DNA of 24,202 nt from an uncultured Lachnospiraceae bacterium (GCA_910589635.1 CAJUTD010000033.1:1-24202); one strand, 5' to 3'; positions 6,234 to 14,195 are shown, counted from the stretch's first letter. Translations and numbers: made by a program. Notes: a model not told the origin generated them from the sequence alone.

Positions 6234-8972
6234 CTAATGTGCTTCGTACCAATCTTTTCCCTCGTTCATATCTATATCCAGCTTCACGGAAAGTTCCGCA
6301 GCCGCTTCCATTTCCTGTTTCAAAATCGCTTCTACCTGTGCAATCTCATCCTCCCACGCTTCGACCAACAACTCGTCGTGTACTTGCAGTATAAGCCTTG
6401 ATTTCAGGTTCTGCCGGTGTAAAGACTCGCTGACCTTCACCATGGCAATCTTGATGATATCCGCCGCAGTTCCCTGTATCGGCGAGTTCATCGCTACACG
6501 CTCACCAAAGGAGCGCTGCATATAATTGCTTGAAGACAATTCCGGCACCGGCCTCTTCCTGCCAAACATAGTCGTGACATAGCCCTGTTCTTTCGCCTGC
6601 TGCACCTGTCTGTCCAAAAATTGCTTCACACCCGGGTATGTCTCAAAATAAGACTCAATGTATTCTGACGCTTCCTTGGTGGTGATGCTCAAATCCTGGC
6701 TCAGCCCAAAAGAACTGATGCCGTACACAATCCCAAAATTAACTGCCTTGGCATTCCTGCGCTGCAAGCTGGTCACTTCCTCAAACGGTATATGAAATAC
6801 CTGGGACGCCGTCATCCGGTGAATATCCTGCGCCTCTCGGTATGCCTGAATTAAGTTGGCGTCCTCTGACATATGCGCCAGCACGCGCAGCTCAATCTGA
6901 GAATAATCTGCGTCAATCAGCACGCAGCCCTCTCTGGGAATGAATACCTTACGGATTTGCCGCCCTAATTCCATGCGAATGGGGATATTCTGCAAATTCG
7001 GCTCCGTACTGCTGAGTCTCCCGGTCGCCGTAATTGTCTGATGGAAACAAGAATGAATCCTGCCGTCTTCCTCAATATAATTCGCCAGTCCGTCTGCATA
7101 GGTAGATTTTAACTTCGTTAACTGGCGGTACTCTAATATCTTAGAAACCAACGGATATTCTCCTGCCAGCTTCTCAAGTACGTCCGCCGCTGTGGAATAG
7201 CCGGTCTTCGTCTTCTTGCCGTAAGGCATTTTCAACTTGTCAAACAGAATTACACCCAACTGTTTGGGAGAATTGATGTTGAACTTCTCACCGGCAGCAT
7301 CATAAATTTCCTGCTCGATTTCCACAATTTTGCCGGAAAGATTCTCTCCATAAGACTTGAGCTGACTGCCGTTCACCAGCACGCCCTCGCGTTCCATCTC
7401 ATAAAGCGTATAAATAAGCGGCATCTCAATTTCCCGGTACAGCTTCCACATGCCCTCCTCTTTGAGTTTCACACCCAACACGTCTGCCGCCCGCAATGAC
7501 ACATATGCCGCCCAGCAGCCATATTGCAGCAACTCCCGGGGCTTTTCCCGTGCGGCTTGCCCTATTGCTGATTTACCCAATAAATCCTGCTTAGAGGGGA
7601 CCAGCAAATCAAGATGCTCCTTCGCTATATCATCGTAGGTATAATCATTTTTCAAAGGATTTAACAGGTAAGCCCCCAACAGAACATCCTCCATGTGTTC
7701 TCTCGCCCTTTCCGAGATACACAAATACGAAAGCTGCGTCTTTAAATCAAATGTAGACGCCAAAGACGCTGTCTCAATGAGCTTTTCTGTCTCCTCCACA
7801 AGGTACTCTCCGGTAATATCGCCGTCTGCCAGGATCAGGCAGATGTTCTCTTCACCGTAAGCAAGGGCAACGCCCACAACCTGGGAATCCTTTTTCTTCT
7901 GCTCCACTTCCCCCTGGCCTTCATCTGCTTCCAACAACTCCGCCAGTGTAATTTGTCCCTCTTTTTCCATCTGCTCCTGGTAGGGATCCGCCAACAGATA
8001 AAATCCTATTTTTCCTTGCTGTTTTGCCTGCAAAAAGATTCTGTCCGCTTCTGATTTCACTGTAATCTTTTGGAAATGCTCTTCCAGAGGATTTGCCTGC
8101 GTCTCTAAATCAAACCGTCCCAGCATATTTTTAAATTCCAGCTTCTTCATCCACACATAAGCTTCCGGTGTGAAAAGATTGCCCAAGACCGCTTTTGCCA
8201 TATCATATTCAATAGGGGCATTCACTTCAATCGTGGCAAGCGTCTTGCTCATCTGCGCCATATCATAATGTTCCCTGAGATTATTCTTAGCGCGCGGCGG
8301 CTTTATTTCCTCGATATGCGCATAGGCGTTCTCAATACTTCCATAAGCAACAATTAGGCTGGTCGCTGTCTTCTCTCCGATGCCCGGCACGCCTGGTATA
8401 TTATCCGAGCTGTCTCCCATCAGAGCTTTGACATCAATAAATTCCTGCGGAGTTACCTGATACTTCTCCTTAACGTCTTGGGCATAATAATCTTCAATTT
8501 CTGTACCAGTTCGCTTCGTCTTGGGGATGCGGATTTTAATATGCTCGCTGGCAAGCTGCAAAAGGTCCCTGTCACCTGACACAAGAGATACCTCTATCCC
8601 CTGCTGCTCGCTGCGCTTTGCCAGCGTCCCCAGAATGTCATCCGCCTCATATCCCTCTTTCTCGACAACGGCAACACCCATCGCCTTTAGCACTTCCTTC
8701 ATGACGGGAACCTGTTGACGCAGCTCCTCCGCCATTGGTTTTCTCGTTCCTTTGTATTCTTCATACATCTTATGACGGAACGTGGGCGCGTGCACATCAA
8801 ATGCTACCATCAGATATTCCGGCTTCTCCTCCTCTAAAATCTTAAACATGATATTGAGGAATCCATATACTGCATTTGTGTGGAGCCCTTCTGCATTCGT
8901 CAAATCGGGAATCCCAAAAAATGCCCGGTTTAAAATACTGTGCCCATCAATCAGAACTATTTTTTTACCCAT
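6234..8972 (-). CDS. polA: DNA polymerase I (5' nuclease + polymerase; no functional proofreading site)
   Basis: A 912-residue family A polymerase, used for Okazaki fragment maturation and repair. The N-terminal 5' nuclease domain has LIDGHSILNRAFF, GYEADDILGTLA, VSGDRDLLQLAS and the helix-hairpin-helix GDSSDNIPGVPGIGEKTA. The polymerase domain has motif A (DADYSQIELR), motif B (RRNAKAVNFGIVYG) and motif C (QVHDE, residues 863-867). The middle domain is present in length, but the first exonuclease motif reads GFYLLADP where an active enzyme has a DxE pair, so 3'-5' proofreading is probably lost, as in many Firmicutes and Thermus. The start at 8972 has AGGAGA 10 bases upstream. The coaE fusion follows 18 bases after the stop, the usual Firmicute neighbourhood. 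Confidence 0.97.
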   Translation of the reverse strand: MGKKIVLIDGHSILNRAFFGIPDLTNAEGLHTNAVYGFLNIMFKILEEEKPEYLMVAFDVHAPTFRHKMYEEYKGTRKPMAEELRQQVPVMKEVLKAMGVAVVEKEGYEADDILGTLAKRSEQQGIEVSLVSGDRDLLQLASEHIKIRIPKTKRTGTEIEDYYAQDVKEKYQVTPQEFIDVKALMGDSSDNIPGVPGIGEKTATSLIVAYGSIENAYAHIEEIKPPRAKNNLREHYDMAQMSKTLATIEVNAPIEYDMAKAVLGNLFTPEAYVWMKKLEFKNMLGRFDLETQANPLEEHFQKITVKSEADRIFLQAKQQGKIGFYLLADPYQEQMEKEGQITLAELLEADEGQGEVEQKKKDSQVVGVALAYGEENICLILADGDITGEYLVEETEKLIETASLASTFDLKTQLSYLCISERAREHMEDVLLGAYLLNPLKNDYTYDDIAKEHLDLLVPSKQDLLGKSAIGQAAREKPRELLQYGCWAAYVSLRAADVLGVKLKEEGMWKLYREIEMPLIYTLYEMEREGVLVNGSQLKSYGENLSGKIVEIEQEIYDAAGEKFNINSPKQLGVILFDKLKMPYGKKTKTGYSTAADVLEKLAGEYPLVSKILEYRQLTKLKSTYADGLANYIEEDGRIHSCFHQTITATGRLSSTEPNLQNIPIRMELGRQIRKVFIPREGCVLIDADYSQIELRVLAHMSEDANLIQAYREAQDIHRMTASQVFHIPFEEVTSLQRRNAKAVNFGIVYGISSFGLSQDLSITTKEASEYIESYFETYPGVKQFLDRQVQQAKEQGYVTTMFGRKRPVPELSSSNYMQRSFGERVAMNSPIQGTAADIIKIAMVKVSESLHRQNLKSRLILQVHDELLVEAWEDEIAQVEAILKQEMEAAAELSVKLDIDMNEGKDWYEAH

Positions 8973-9049
8973 AATCGTCCGGTCTCCTGTCTGTCCCTTT
9001 CCGCTCCCCTAACTGGCCATTTGTTACGAAAACGGCAGGGCAGCATCAT
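8957..9049 (-). CDS. Possible 30-codon leader ORF overlapping the polA start
   Basis: A frame of 30 codons starts at ATG 9049 or the adjacent ATG 9046 and ends at a TAG 16 bases inside polA, out of frame with it. AGGAG at 9054-9058 lies 4 and 7 bases before the two ATGs, a better ribosome site than the one in front of polA. The product would be short and basic with no recognised motif. It may be a translated leader or chance; the sequence alone cannot decide. Confidence 0.2.
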   Translation of the reverse strand: MMLPCRFRNKWPVRGAERDRQETGRLWVKK

Positions 9050-9096
9050 ATCACTCCTATTTTACACTATCCGAAGCCTTTTTAAAAGAAAAATTT

Positions 9097-10893
9097 TTAT
9101 ATCTCTCTCGTATATTCCCTGAGCCACTCCCGCTCCCCGTCATTGAGAAACGGAGAAATTTTTCCATAAACTATCTTATGATACTCGTTTAAAAGCCCGC
9201 GCTCCCTCTCTGTCATTTTCTCCGGGAGGATAGCATCTAAATCTATAGGCGCATACGTTATAATCTCAAATTCCATAAACTGCCCATATTCATTCTTCTC
9301 TGCGTTCCGGCAGAGTAGTTCATTTTCCGTACGAATCCCATATTGCCCTTCCAGATAAACCCCAGGCTCATCCGTCGTCACCATGCCCCCTTCCAGCACG
9401 CAGTCGCCACCTGGATCCGACGACTGCTTCCAGCGAAAGGCATTTGGACCTTCATGGACATTGAGAACATATCCAATGCCATGCCCGGTTCCGCATTTAT
9501 AATCAAGCCCAAGCTCCCATAACGGACCCCGGGCAAGAATATCCAGATTGGTCCCCCGACAGCCATAAAGGAATTTTGCAGCCGCTAAATTGAGATTGGA
9601 ACGGCAAACTGTAGTAAAATAAAGCTTCTGTTCATGGCTCAATGCGCCCAGAGCCATGGTACGTGTAATATCCGTGCTCCCATCCAAGTAATGTCCTCCT
9701 GAATCAACCAAAAGAAATCCTTCCGGGCGCAGCGCAGCATCCGTCTCAGGCGTCGGCGCATAATGCATCATCGCTGCATTGGCGCCGTAAGCGCTGATGG
9801 TGTCAAAGCTGACATCCAAAAATAAATCCTGCTCCTGCCGACGTTCTCTCAAGTAGTCTGCTGCTGAAATCTCCGTAATCGTCTCTTTTCCGATATGATT
9901 CTTTAACCAATACATGAATTTCGTGAAAGCCACACCGTCCTTGATATGCGCATGCCGGATATTGGCCAGTTCCGTCTCATTTTTCACAGCTTTCATCCAC
10001 TCTGACGGATTCGGCGCCTGCACAAGCTCCGCCTTCAAGCCGCTGCAAATCCGATAATTGACTATACTTTTATTCAGCAGCACACGCTTTTCAGCGGGAA
10101 TACTTTCGACGTACCCATAAACCGCCTCATATTCACTAATAGAAATATGGTTTTCCTCACAATAACGGCAAACCTCGTCATTTAATACTTCTGGATGGAC
10201 AAACCAGATGCACATCTCCAGAGTGATTACTGCAAAGGACATCACCACCGGAACATGCGCAATATCCCCACCCCGCACGTTAAACAGCCAGGCAATGTCG
10301 TACAGCGAAGTCAGAATATGGATGTCTGCCTGTTCTTCCTTCATCTTTTCACGAACTCTCCCCAGCTTGCTCTGCACACTTTCTCCCGCATACTTTTCTT
10401 CAAGAACAAATGCCGGATTCTTCGGGAAGGAAGGGCGCTCTTCCCAAATTGCCCCCACCAAATCCTCCACAACAGCGAGGTCTCCCTGTTTATCCTTAAC
10501 TATCTTCTCATACGTCTCCCCGTCCCTGGCATTCACAACCCTGCCGTCAAACCCCAGGCAGCCGCCTTCCCGCAGGTTCTCTTTGACATACTCTTTGACC
10601 GTGGGCACGCCTTCTTCCCCCATGCGGTAAAGCGTGATAGAACTGCCCGAAAGCTCTCCCTGCGCCTGAATAAAATATCTGCCATCCGTCCATAATCCTG
10701 CCTCTTCCTGCGTAACCACTGCCGTCCCCGCCGAACCGGTAAATCCAGTCAGATAACTCCTGGTCTTAAAATAATCCCCCACATACTCCGATTCATGGAA
10801 ATCCGAGGTGGGCACGATATACATGTCGATTCCGCGCTCACGCATTTCTTCCCGAAGCAATTTTATTCTGTCAGATACACTAGCTAATTCCAC
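9097..10893 (-). CDS. Xaa-Pro aminopeptidase (M24B family, aminopeptidase P type)
   Basis: A 598-residue cytoplasmic metallopeptidase that removes an N-terminal residue preceding proline. Residues 1-300 hold two creatinase-type N-terminal domains (IVPTSDFHESEYVGDYF, LTGFTGSAGTAVV, LWTDGRYF). The catalytic pita-bread domain carries the expected dimetal ligands: Asp397 (LLVDSGG), Asp408 (STDITRT), His471 (GTGHGIGY), Glu509 (TDEPGVY) and Glu523 (RTENELL). The C-terminal 60-residue extension is typical of the long eukaryote-like aminopeptidase P1 class, about 590-600 residues. The start is GTG at 10893 with AAGGAG 10 bases upstream. It is 65 bases downstream of ridA with no terminator between, so it is probably cotranscribed from the ridA promoter. 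Confidence 0.95.
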   Translation of the reverse strand: MELASVSDRIKLLREEMRERGIDMYIVPTSDFHESEYVGDYFKTRSYLTGFTGSAGTAVVTQEEAGLWTDGRYFIQAQGELSGSSITLYRMGEEGVPTVKEYVKENLREGGCLGFDGRVVNARDGETYEKIVKDKQGDLAVVEDLVGAIWEERPSFPKNPAFVLEEKYAGESVQSKLGRVREKMKEEQADIHILTSLYDIAWLFNVRGGDIAHVPVVMSFAVITLEMCIWFVHPEVLNDEVCRYCEENHISISEYEAVYGYVESIPAEKRVLLNKSIVNYRICSGLKAELVQAPNPSEWMKAVKNETELANIRHAHIKDGVAFTKFMYWLKNHIGKETITEISAADYLRERRQEQDLFLDVSFDTISAYGANAAMMHYAPTPETDAALRPEGFLLVDSGGHYLDGSTDITRTMALGALSHEQKLYFTTVCRSNLNLAAAKFLYGCRGTNLDILARGPLWELGLDYKCGTGHGIGYVLNVHEGPNAFRWKQSSDPGGDCVLEGGMVTTDEPGVYLEGQYGIRTENELLCRNAEKNEYGQFMEFEIITYAPIDLDAILPEKMTERERGLLNEYHKIVYGKISPFLNDGEREWLREYTREI

Positions 10894-10958
10894 TTACTGT
10901 ACACTCCTTCTTCTACCTTCTGTTTTCTTATTCCATTACTGTCAGGCGGCTCTTTTAC

Positions 10959-11339
10959 TCAATCCTTCTTGACTGCAACCACCTCAATCTCCACCAGTCC
11001 GCCTTTGGGGAGCTTTGCCACCTGGACACAGGAACGCGCGGGCGTTTCTCCCTGAAAATACTGTGCGTAAACCTCGTTGACTTTCGCAAAATCGTTGATA
11101 TCATCTAAAAACACGCTGGTTTTTACTACATGCTCTAAATCGCTTCCTGCTGCCTCTAAGACTGTGGCAAGGTTTTTCAAACTCTGGTGCGCCTGCGCCT
11201 CTACGCCCTCCGGCAAGACGCCACTCTCCGGGATTAACCCGAGCTGGCCTGACGTGAAAATCAGTCCATTAGCCTCTACTGCGTGAACATATGGTCCTAC
11301 TGCTGCCGGCGCTTTTGGCGCGTTGATTGTCTTCTTCAT
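10959..11339 (-). CDS. ridA: RidA family enamine/imine deaminase
   Basis: A 126-residue RidA (YjgF/YER057c/UK114) protein, which hydrolyses reactive enamines and imines released by PLP enzymes such as threonine dehydratase. The family signature near the C-terminus is intact (PARSCVQVAKLPKGGLVEIE), with the substrate-binding Arg102 and the catalytic-site Glu118; the N-terminal APAAVGPYVHAV and FTSGQLGL motifs are also canonical. The enzyme forms a cytoplasmic trimer in characterised members. The start ATG at 11339 has GAGGAAG upstream. It is the first gene of a probable two-gene unit with the aminopeptidase and has a near-consensus promoter at 11424-11452, with a stem-loop at the expected 5' end of the transcript. 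Confidence 0.95.
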   Translation of the reverse strand: MKKTINAPKAPAAVGPYVHAVEANGLIFTSGQLGLIPESGVLPEGVEAQAHQSLKNLATVLEAAGSDLEHVVKTSVFLDDINDFAKVNEVYAQYFQGETPARSCVQVAKLPKGGLVEIEVVAVKKD

Positions 11340-11382
11340 CTTTCTTCCTCTTTCCTTCTATAAGTATAATTTTGAAAATCAC

Positions 11383-11412
11383 GGCTGCCAATAGTATCTG
11401 CATACGGCAGCC
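11383..11412 (-). promoter_or_regulatory. Stem-loop at the predicted 5' end of ridA mRNA
   Basis: GGCTGCC and GGCAGCC (7 bp, perfect) enclose 16 bases that contain a further GTAT-GCAG-ATAC hairpin. It starts about five bases after the predicted transcription start and has no U-tract, so it is not a terminator. It could protect the 5' end or be a protein- or ligand-binding element; I recognise no known riboswitch. Confidence 0.5.
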
Positions 11413-11423
11413 ATTTCATTTAT

Positions 11424-11452
11424 AGTATAAACATCCGTGTTTATTTTGTCAA
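11424..11452 (-). promoter_or_regulatory. Strong SigA promoter of ridA
   Basis: Minus strand TTGACA (11447-11452) and TATACT (11424-11429) are spaced by exactly 17 bp, with a T-rich tract directly upstream on the same strand. It is arranged divergently from the tRNA promoter, the two -35 boxes being 17 bp apart. Confidence 0.8.
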
Positions 11453-11469
11453 AAAAAACAAAAAAAGAC

Positions 11470-11498
11470 TTGCTTTTTCATTTTCTATATGCTAGAAT
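11470..11498 (+). promoter_or_regulatory. Promoter of tRNA-Leu
   Basis: TTGCTT (11470-11475) and TAGAAT (11493-11498) are 17 bp apart, with a TG one base before the -10 box (extended -10) and an A-rich tract upstream. The start would fall about 25-30 bases before the mature tRNA. Confidence 0.7.
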
Positions 11499-11532
11499 AC
11501 ATTTTGTTCGGGTAATTAAATTATAGATATGT

Positions 11533-11616
11533 GCCGGTGTGTCGGAATTGGCAGACGAGGCAGACTCAAAATCTGTTGTTGGCAACAACGTATGGGTTCA
11601 AGTCCCATCACCGGCA
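11533..11616 (+). tRNA. tRNA-Leu, anticodon CAA
   Basis: An 84-base class II tRNA. The acceptor arms GCCGGTG (11533-11539) and CACCGGC (11609-11615) pair perfectly, with discriminator A at 11616. The anticodon loop CTCAAAA between CAGA and TCTG gives anticodon CAA, reading the UUG codon. The long variable arm (TTGTTGGCAACAA region) is as expected for leucine, and the T loop has the standard GGTTCAAGTCCC. The 3' CCA is not encoded. It is the only plus-strand gene in the window. Confidence 0.97.
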
Positions 11617-11624
11617 TTAAAAAA

Positions 11625-11655
11625 CAACTCTTAGAAATTCTAAGAGTTGTTTTTT
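11625..11655 (+). terminator. Terminator of tRNA-Leu, bidirectional
   Basis: A nearly perfect inverted repeat, CAACTCTTAGAA / TTCTAAGAGTTG, is followed by a run of T on the plus strand and preceded by a run of A, so it can also stop transcription coming from the minus-strand operon at 11770. Confidence 0.92.
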
Positions 11656-11671
11656 CTCTTATAGGATAGGC

Positions 11672-11763
11672 GTCCTAAGGGGTACCGGGCAAGCCCGGTT
11701 CCCCTTGGACAAAAGTTAGGTGTCCTAAGGCATCCCCCGGGCAAGCCCGGTTCCCCTTAGGAC
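11672..11763. repeat. Two tandem long palindromic repeat units
   Basis: Two copies, 11672-11710 and 11722-11763, start 50 bp apart. Each begins GTCCTAAGG, has the core palindrome CCGGGC-AA-GCCCGG and ends in CCCCTT(A)GGAC, so each folds into a hairpin over nearly its whole length. Flanks are also similar (TAGGC/TAGGT before, ACAAA/ACAAA after). They follow the stop of the gene at 11770 on the minus strand and lie next to the tRNA terminator. No U-tract follows on either strand, so they are not ordinary terminators. They look like an intergenic palindromic repeat element of REP or MITE-remnant type; I do not recognise a named family. Confidence 0.75.
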
Positions 11764-11769
11764 AAATAC

Positions 11770-12093
11770 TCACCACGAAGTCTTGGCCGCCTGCCATTTT
11801 CCTGGTTCTGCCTCCCACAATCCATTGAGGAAATGAATGCCATCCTGTATTCCCTCTTCACTGAATTCAAAATCTCTGCGCTGTTTTTTCTTCTCCGGGG
11901 TTGCATCGTATGCGTAAGGTCCTTCCCATACTGTAATCTCCAACACTTGTTTTCCATTGCCTGTTTCCTCTTCTTCTGCACCGGAAAGCTCCCTCATGAC
12001 GACAGCAAACCGGAAGCGCATTCCCTCATAGCTCCCGGTAAATACAGCCTTTTTCAGATAAGCAATCGACAAAATGTCTCCTCGCTCAATCAT
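11770..12093 (-). CDS. Small protein of unknown function
   Basis: A 107-residue soluble protein with no signal peptide, membrane segment or recognised motif. It opens MIERGDILSIAYLKK, has a charged middle (SGAEEEETGNGK, then a Lys/Arg-rich stretch near residue 70) and ends with a helical Trp-containing segment. The ATG at 12093 is chosen over the GTG just before it because GGGAGG, overlapping the stop codon of the lysA-like gene, is 6 bases from the ATG. The tight spacing indicates translational coupling to the decarboxylase and membership of the TrmB/lysA operon, but the role is unknown. The gene call is supported by the ribosome site and operon position. Confidence 0.8.
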   Translation of the reverse strand: MIERGDILSIAYLKKAVFTGSYEGMRFRFAVVMRELSGAEEEETGNGKQVLEITVWEGPYAYDATPEKKKQRRDFEFSEEGIQDGIHFLNGLWEAEPGKWQAAKTSW

Positions 12094-12104
12094 CACGTTC
12101 CTCC

Positions 12105-13379
12105 CTATCTCTGCTTCATATCTTTCAAAATATCGAAACAGTCAAACGTTGCAAAATAGTCTTTTGGCGTTTCCGCACGGCGTATTAACTGCGTACTGCC
12201 GTCCTCTTTGAGAAGAATCTCCGCTGATTTGAGCTTGCCATTATAATTGTAACCCATAGAAAATCCATGCGCCCCGGTATCATGGATAACCAGCAAGTCC
12301 CCGATATCAATCTTAGGCAGCATGCGGTCAATCGCAAATTTGTCATTATTCTCACAAAGGGAGCCTGTGATATCGTATTTGTGGTCGCACACGCTATTGT
12401 CCTTACCCATGACTGTGATATGGTGGTAAGCGCCGTACATCGCCGGACGCATCAGATTCACGGCACAGGCATCGCATCCTATATACTCCTTATGGGTATG
12501 CTTTTCATGGATGGCACGCGTAACCAGACATCCGTACGGTCCCATCATGAAGCGTCCCAGTTCTGCATAAATTGCCACGTCGCCCATACCTGCCGGGACA
12601 AGCACTTCCTCATAAACTTTGCGCACCCCCTCACCAATCGCCCGAATATCATTGGGCTCCTCGTCAGGACGGTAGGGAATGCCGATTCCGCCTGAAAGGT
12701 TGATGAAGCGAATATCCGCACCTGTCTCCTCTTTTAATTTCACTGCCACTTCAAACAAAGTCTTCGCAAGTGTAGGATAATAGTCGTTTGTCACCGTATT
12801 GCTCGCCAGGAATGCGTGAATGCCAAAATGCCTGGCTCCTTTTTCCTTTAACACTTTAAAACCTTCAAAGAGCTGTTCCGTAGTAAATCCATATTTCGCA
12901 TCCCCAGGGTTGTCCATAATACTGTTACTGATTTTGAACACACCGCCGGGATTATAGCGGCAGCTTATCGTCTCTGGAATATGGCCGATTGTTTTCTCCA
13001 GGAAATCAATATGCGTAAAATCATCGAGGTTGATGATAGCTCCGATCTCATCCGCAAACCGGAATTCCTCCGCCGGCGTCGTGTTGGAGGAAAACATGAT
13101 ATTGGCGCCCTCAAAATGCAAGGCGTCGGCAAGCATCAATTCCGTCAGAGACGAGCAGTCGCACCCACACCCATACTCTTTGAGAATATTAATCAAAAAG
13201 GGATTAGGCGTTGCCTTGACTGCAAAATATTCTTTGAACCCCTTATTCCATGAAAATGCCTCTTGCAATGCCTGTGCATTCTCACGGATACCTTTTTCAT
13301 CGTAGAGATGAAAAGGCGTTGGGTACTCCTTAACAATTTCTTCTAGCTGTTTTTTCGTTACAAATGGTTCTTTCTTCAT
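12105..13379 (-). CDS. lysA: Diaminopimelate decarboxylase-like PLP enzyme (divergent LysA)
   Basis: A 424-residue fold-type III (alanine racemase-like barrel) PLP decarboxylase. LysA converts meso-diaminopimelate to lysine. Visible landmarks are the PLP lysine Lys55 (YFAVKATPNP), the CGCDCSSLTEL motif (71-81), His188 (GIHAFLASN), the glycine loop NLSGGIGIPY (227-236), ELGRF (273-277), and Cys342-Glu343 (GSLCENND) of the subunit-interface active site, followed by Tyr377 (MGYNYNG). Several standard motifs are altered: EPGR is ELGR and the usual CES(G)D is CENND, so this is a divergent branch and another carboxylated diamino acid as substrate cannot be excluded. AAGGAG lies 7 bases before the ATG. 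It sits between a TrmB-type regulator gene (gap 65 bases, no terminator) and a small unknown gene. Confidence 0.85.
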   Translation of the reverse strand: MKKEPFVTKKQLEEIVKEYPTPFHLYDEKGIRENAQALQEAFSWNKGFKEYFAVKATPNPFLINILKEYGCGCDCSSLTELMLADALHFEGANIMFSSNTTPAEEFRFADEIGAIINLDDFTHIDFLEKTIGHIPETISCRYNPGGVFKISNSIMDNPGDAKYGFTTEQLFEGFKVLKEKGARHFGIHAFLASNTVTNDYYPTLAKTLFEVAVKLKEETGADIRFINLSGGIGIPYRPDEEPNDIRAIGEGVRKVYEEVLVPAGMGDVAIYAELGRFMMGPYGCLVTRAIHEKHTHKEYIGCDACAVNLMRPAMYGAYHHITVMGKDNSVCDHKYDITGSLCENNDKFAIDRMLPKIDIGDLLVIHDTGAHGFSMGYNYNGKLKSAEILLKEDGSTQLIRRAETPKDYFATFDCFDILKDMKQR

Positions 13380-13444
13380 CCTCTTACTCCTTTTGTCTCA
13401 AACTGTCGTTTTATGATATAAATGTCTTACATGTTTACACACGG

Positions 13445-14179
13445 TTAGCTGTTCTTACCTTCCAATTCCAGCAAACGAATTTCATTTTTCATAGAATCCT
13501 TAAACACCTGTACAAAATTTGCCTGACCGGAATACACACAGGTACTCTCCCTGCCTTTTCCCAATTCCCCGCTAAGCACATATTTAGAATCTGTGATAAT
13601 TGCCACCTGATTCTTCTTATCAGAAGTCAAATAAAATTTGATTCCCTTCCCCTTTTCTAAAGGCAGATTAGAACTTGTTCCTTTGGAAAAAGACGTCAGC
13701 ACTACTACTTTGATCCTGCGCTCCGCCAGTTCTGACAATTCACTCTGGAACTGCAAAAGCAGCGGTACGGACATCGACAGATACACTCTTTTCTGCGCCG
13801 CCCTCAGCATATTGTGAATCTTGTCCACAATATTATCATCGGAAGCTATCGTGACATAACCTTCCGTGCCCTCCTTCTCCTTAGGCATATGCGCCAGCAA
13901 AAATTCCTGCTTGCGGATCAATCCGTCAATCTTGTTCCGGCAGAATTCCTCCACCCCCACCGCTGTAAATTTGCGGGAAGCCCCCTCGCTGACATATGCT
14001 GCCCCCTTGTCAGACAGTCCCTGCAAAGCTTTATATACATTGGAGCGTGAAATCCCTGTATTCTTTGCCAGTTCATAACCATTGCTGGTTCCCATACGAA
14101 ACAGCTCCAGATAGACGGATGCTTCCTGTCCGGTAAGCCCAAATGACACCAAATATTCTACCAGCATTTTTTCTTCCAT
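13445..14179 (-). CDS. TrmB-family transcriptional regulator
   Basis: A 244-residue protein with an N-terminal winged helix of the TrmB type (LVSFGLTGQEASVYLELFRMG, then GISRSNVYKALQGLSDKGAA as recognition region) and a C-terminal half resembling the PLD-like effector domain of this family (KRVYLSMS, RRIKVVVLTS, VAIITDSKYVLSGELG). TrmB proteins usually bind sugars and act on transport operons; the ligand here is unknown. The ATG at 14179 is preferred: an in-frame GTG at 14191 is nearly touching the only AGGA-like sequence, and an ATG at 14167 is a second alternative. It is the first gene of an apparent operon with lysA. Its promoter overlaps an inverted repeat that may be its own operator. 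Confidence 0.88.
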   Translation of the reverse strand: MEEKMLVEYLVSFGLTGQEASVYLELFRMGTSNGYELAKNTGISRSNVYKALQGLSDKGAAYVSEGASRKFTAVGVEEFCRNKIDGLIRKQEFLLAHMPKEKEGTEGYVTIASDDNIVDKIHNMLRAAQKRVYLSMSVPLLLQFQSELSELAERRIKVVVLTSFSKGTSSNLPLEKGKGIKFYLTSDKKNQVAIITDSKYVLSGELGKGRESTCVYSGQANFVQVFKDSMKNEIRLLELEGKNS

Positions 14180-14195
14180 AACTACTCGCACTTCC

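Noticed and set aside
8973..9096. A SigA promoter directly before polA (TGTAAAAT as -10)
   Set aside because: No acceptable -35 box is present at 16-18 bp; polA may be transcribed with the upstream aminopeptidase gene or from a weak promoter I cannot define.
11672..11763. Tandem repeats considered as a CRISPR array
   Set aside because: Only two units, 50 bp apart, separated by 11 bases; units are long palindromes without variable spacers of normal length and no cas genes are nearby.
11672..11763. Tandem palindromes considered as ordinary Rho-independent terminators
   Set aside because: No T-run follows either unit on either strand, and the tRNA terminator at 11625-11655 already serves both directions.
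12105..13379. Carboxynorspermidine decarboxylase (NspC) as identity for the lysA-like gene
   Set aside because: The overall order of motifs (CDCSSLTE, SGGIG, ELGR, CENND, GYNYNG) fits the LysA group better; the neighbourhood has no polyamine gene.
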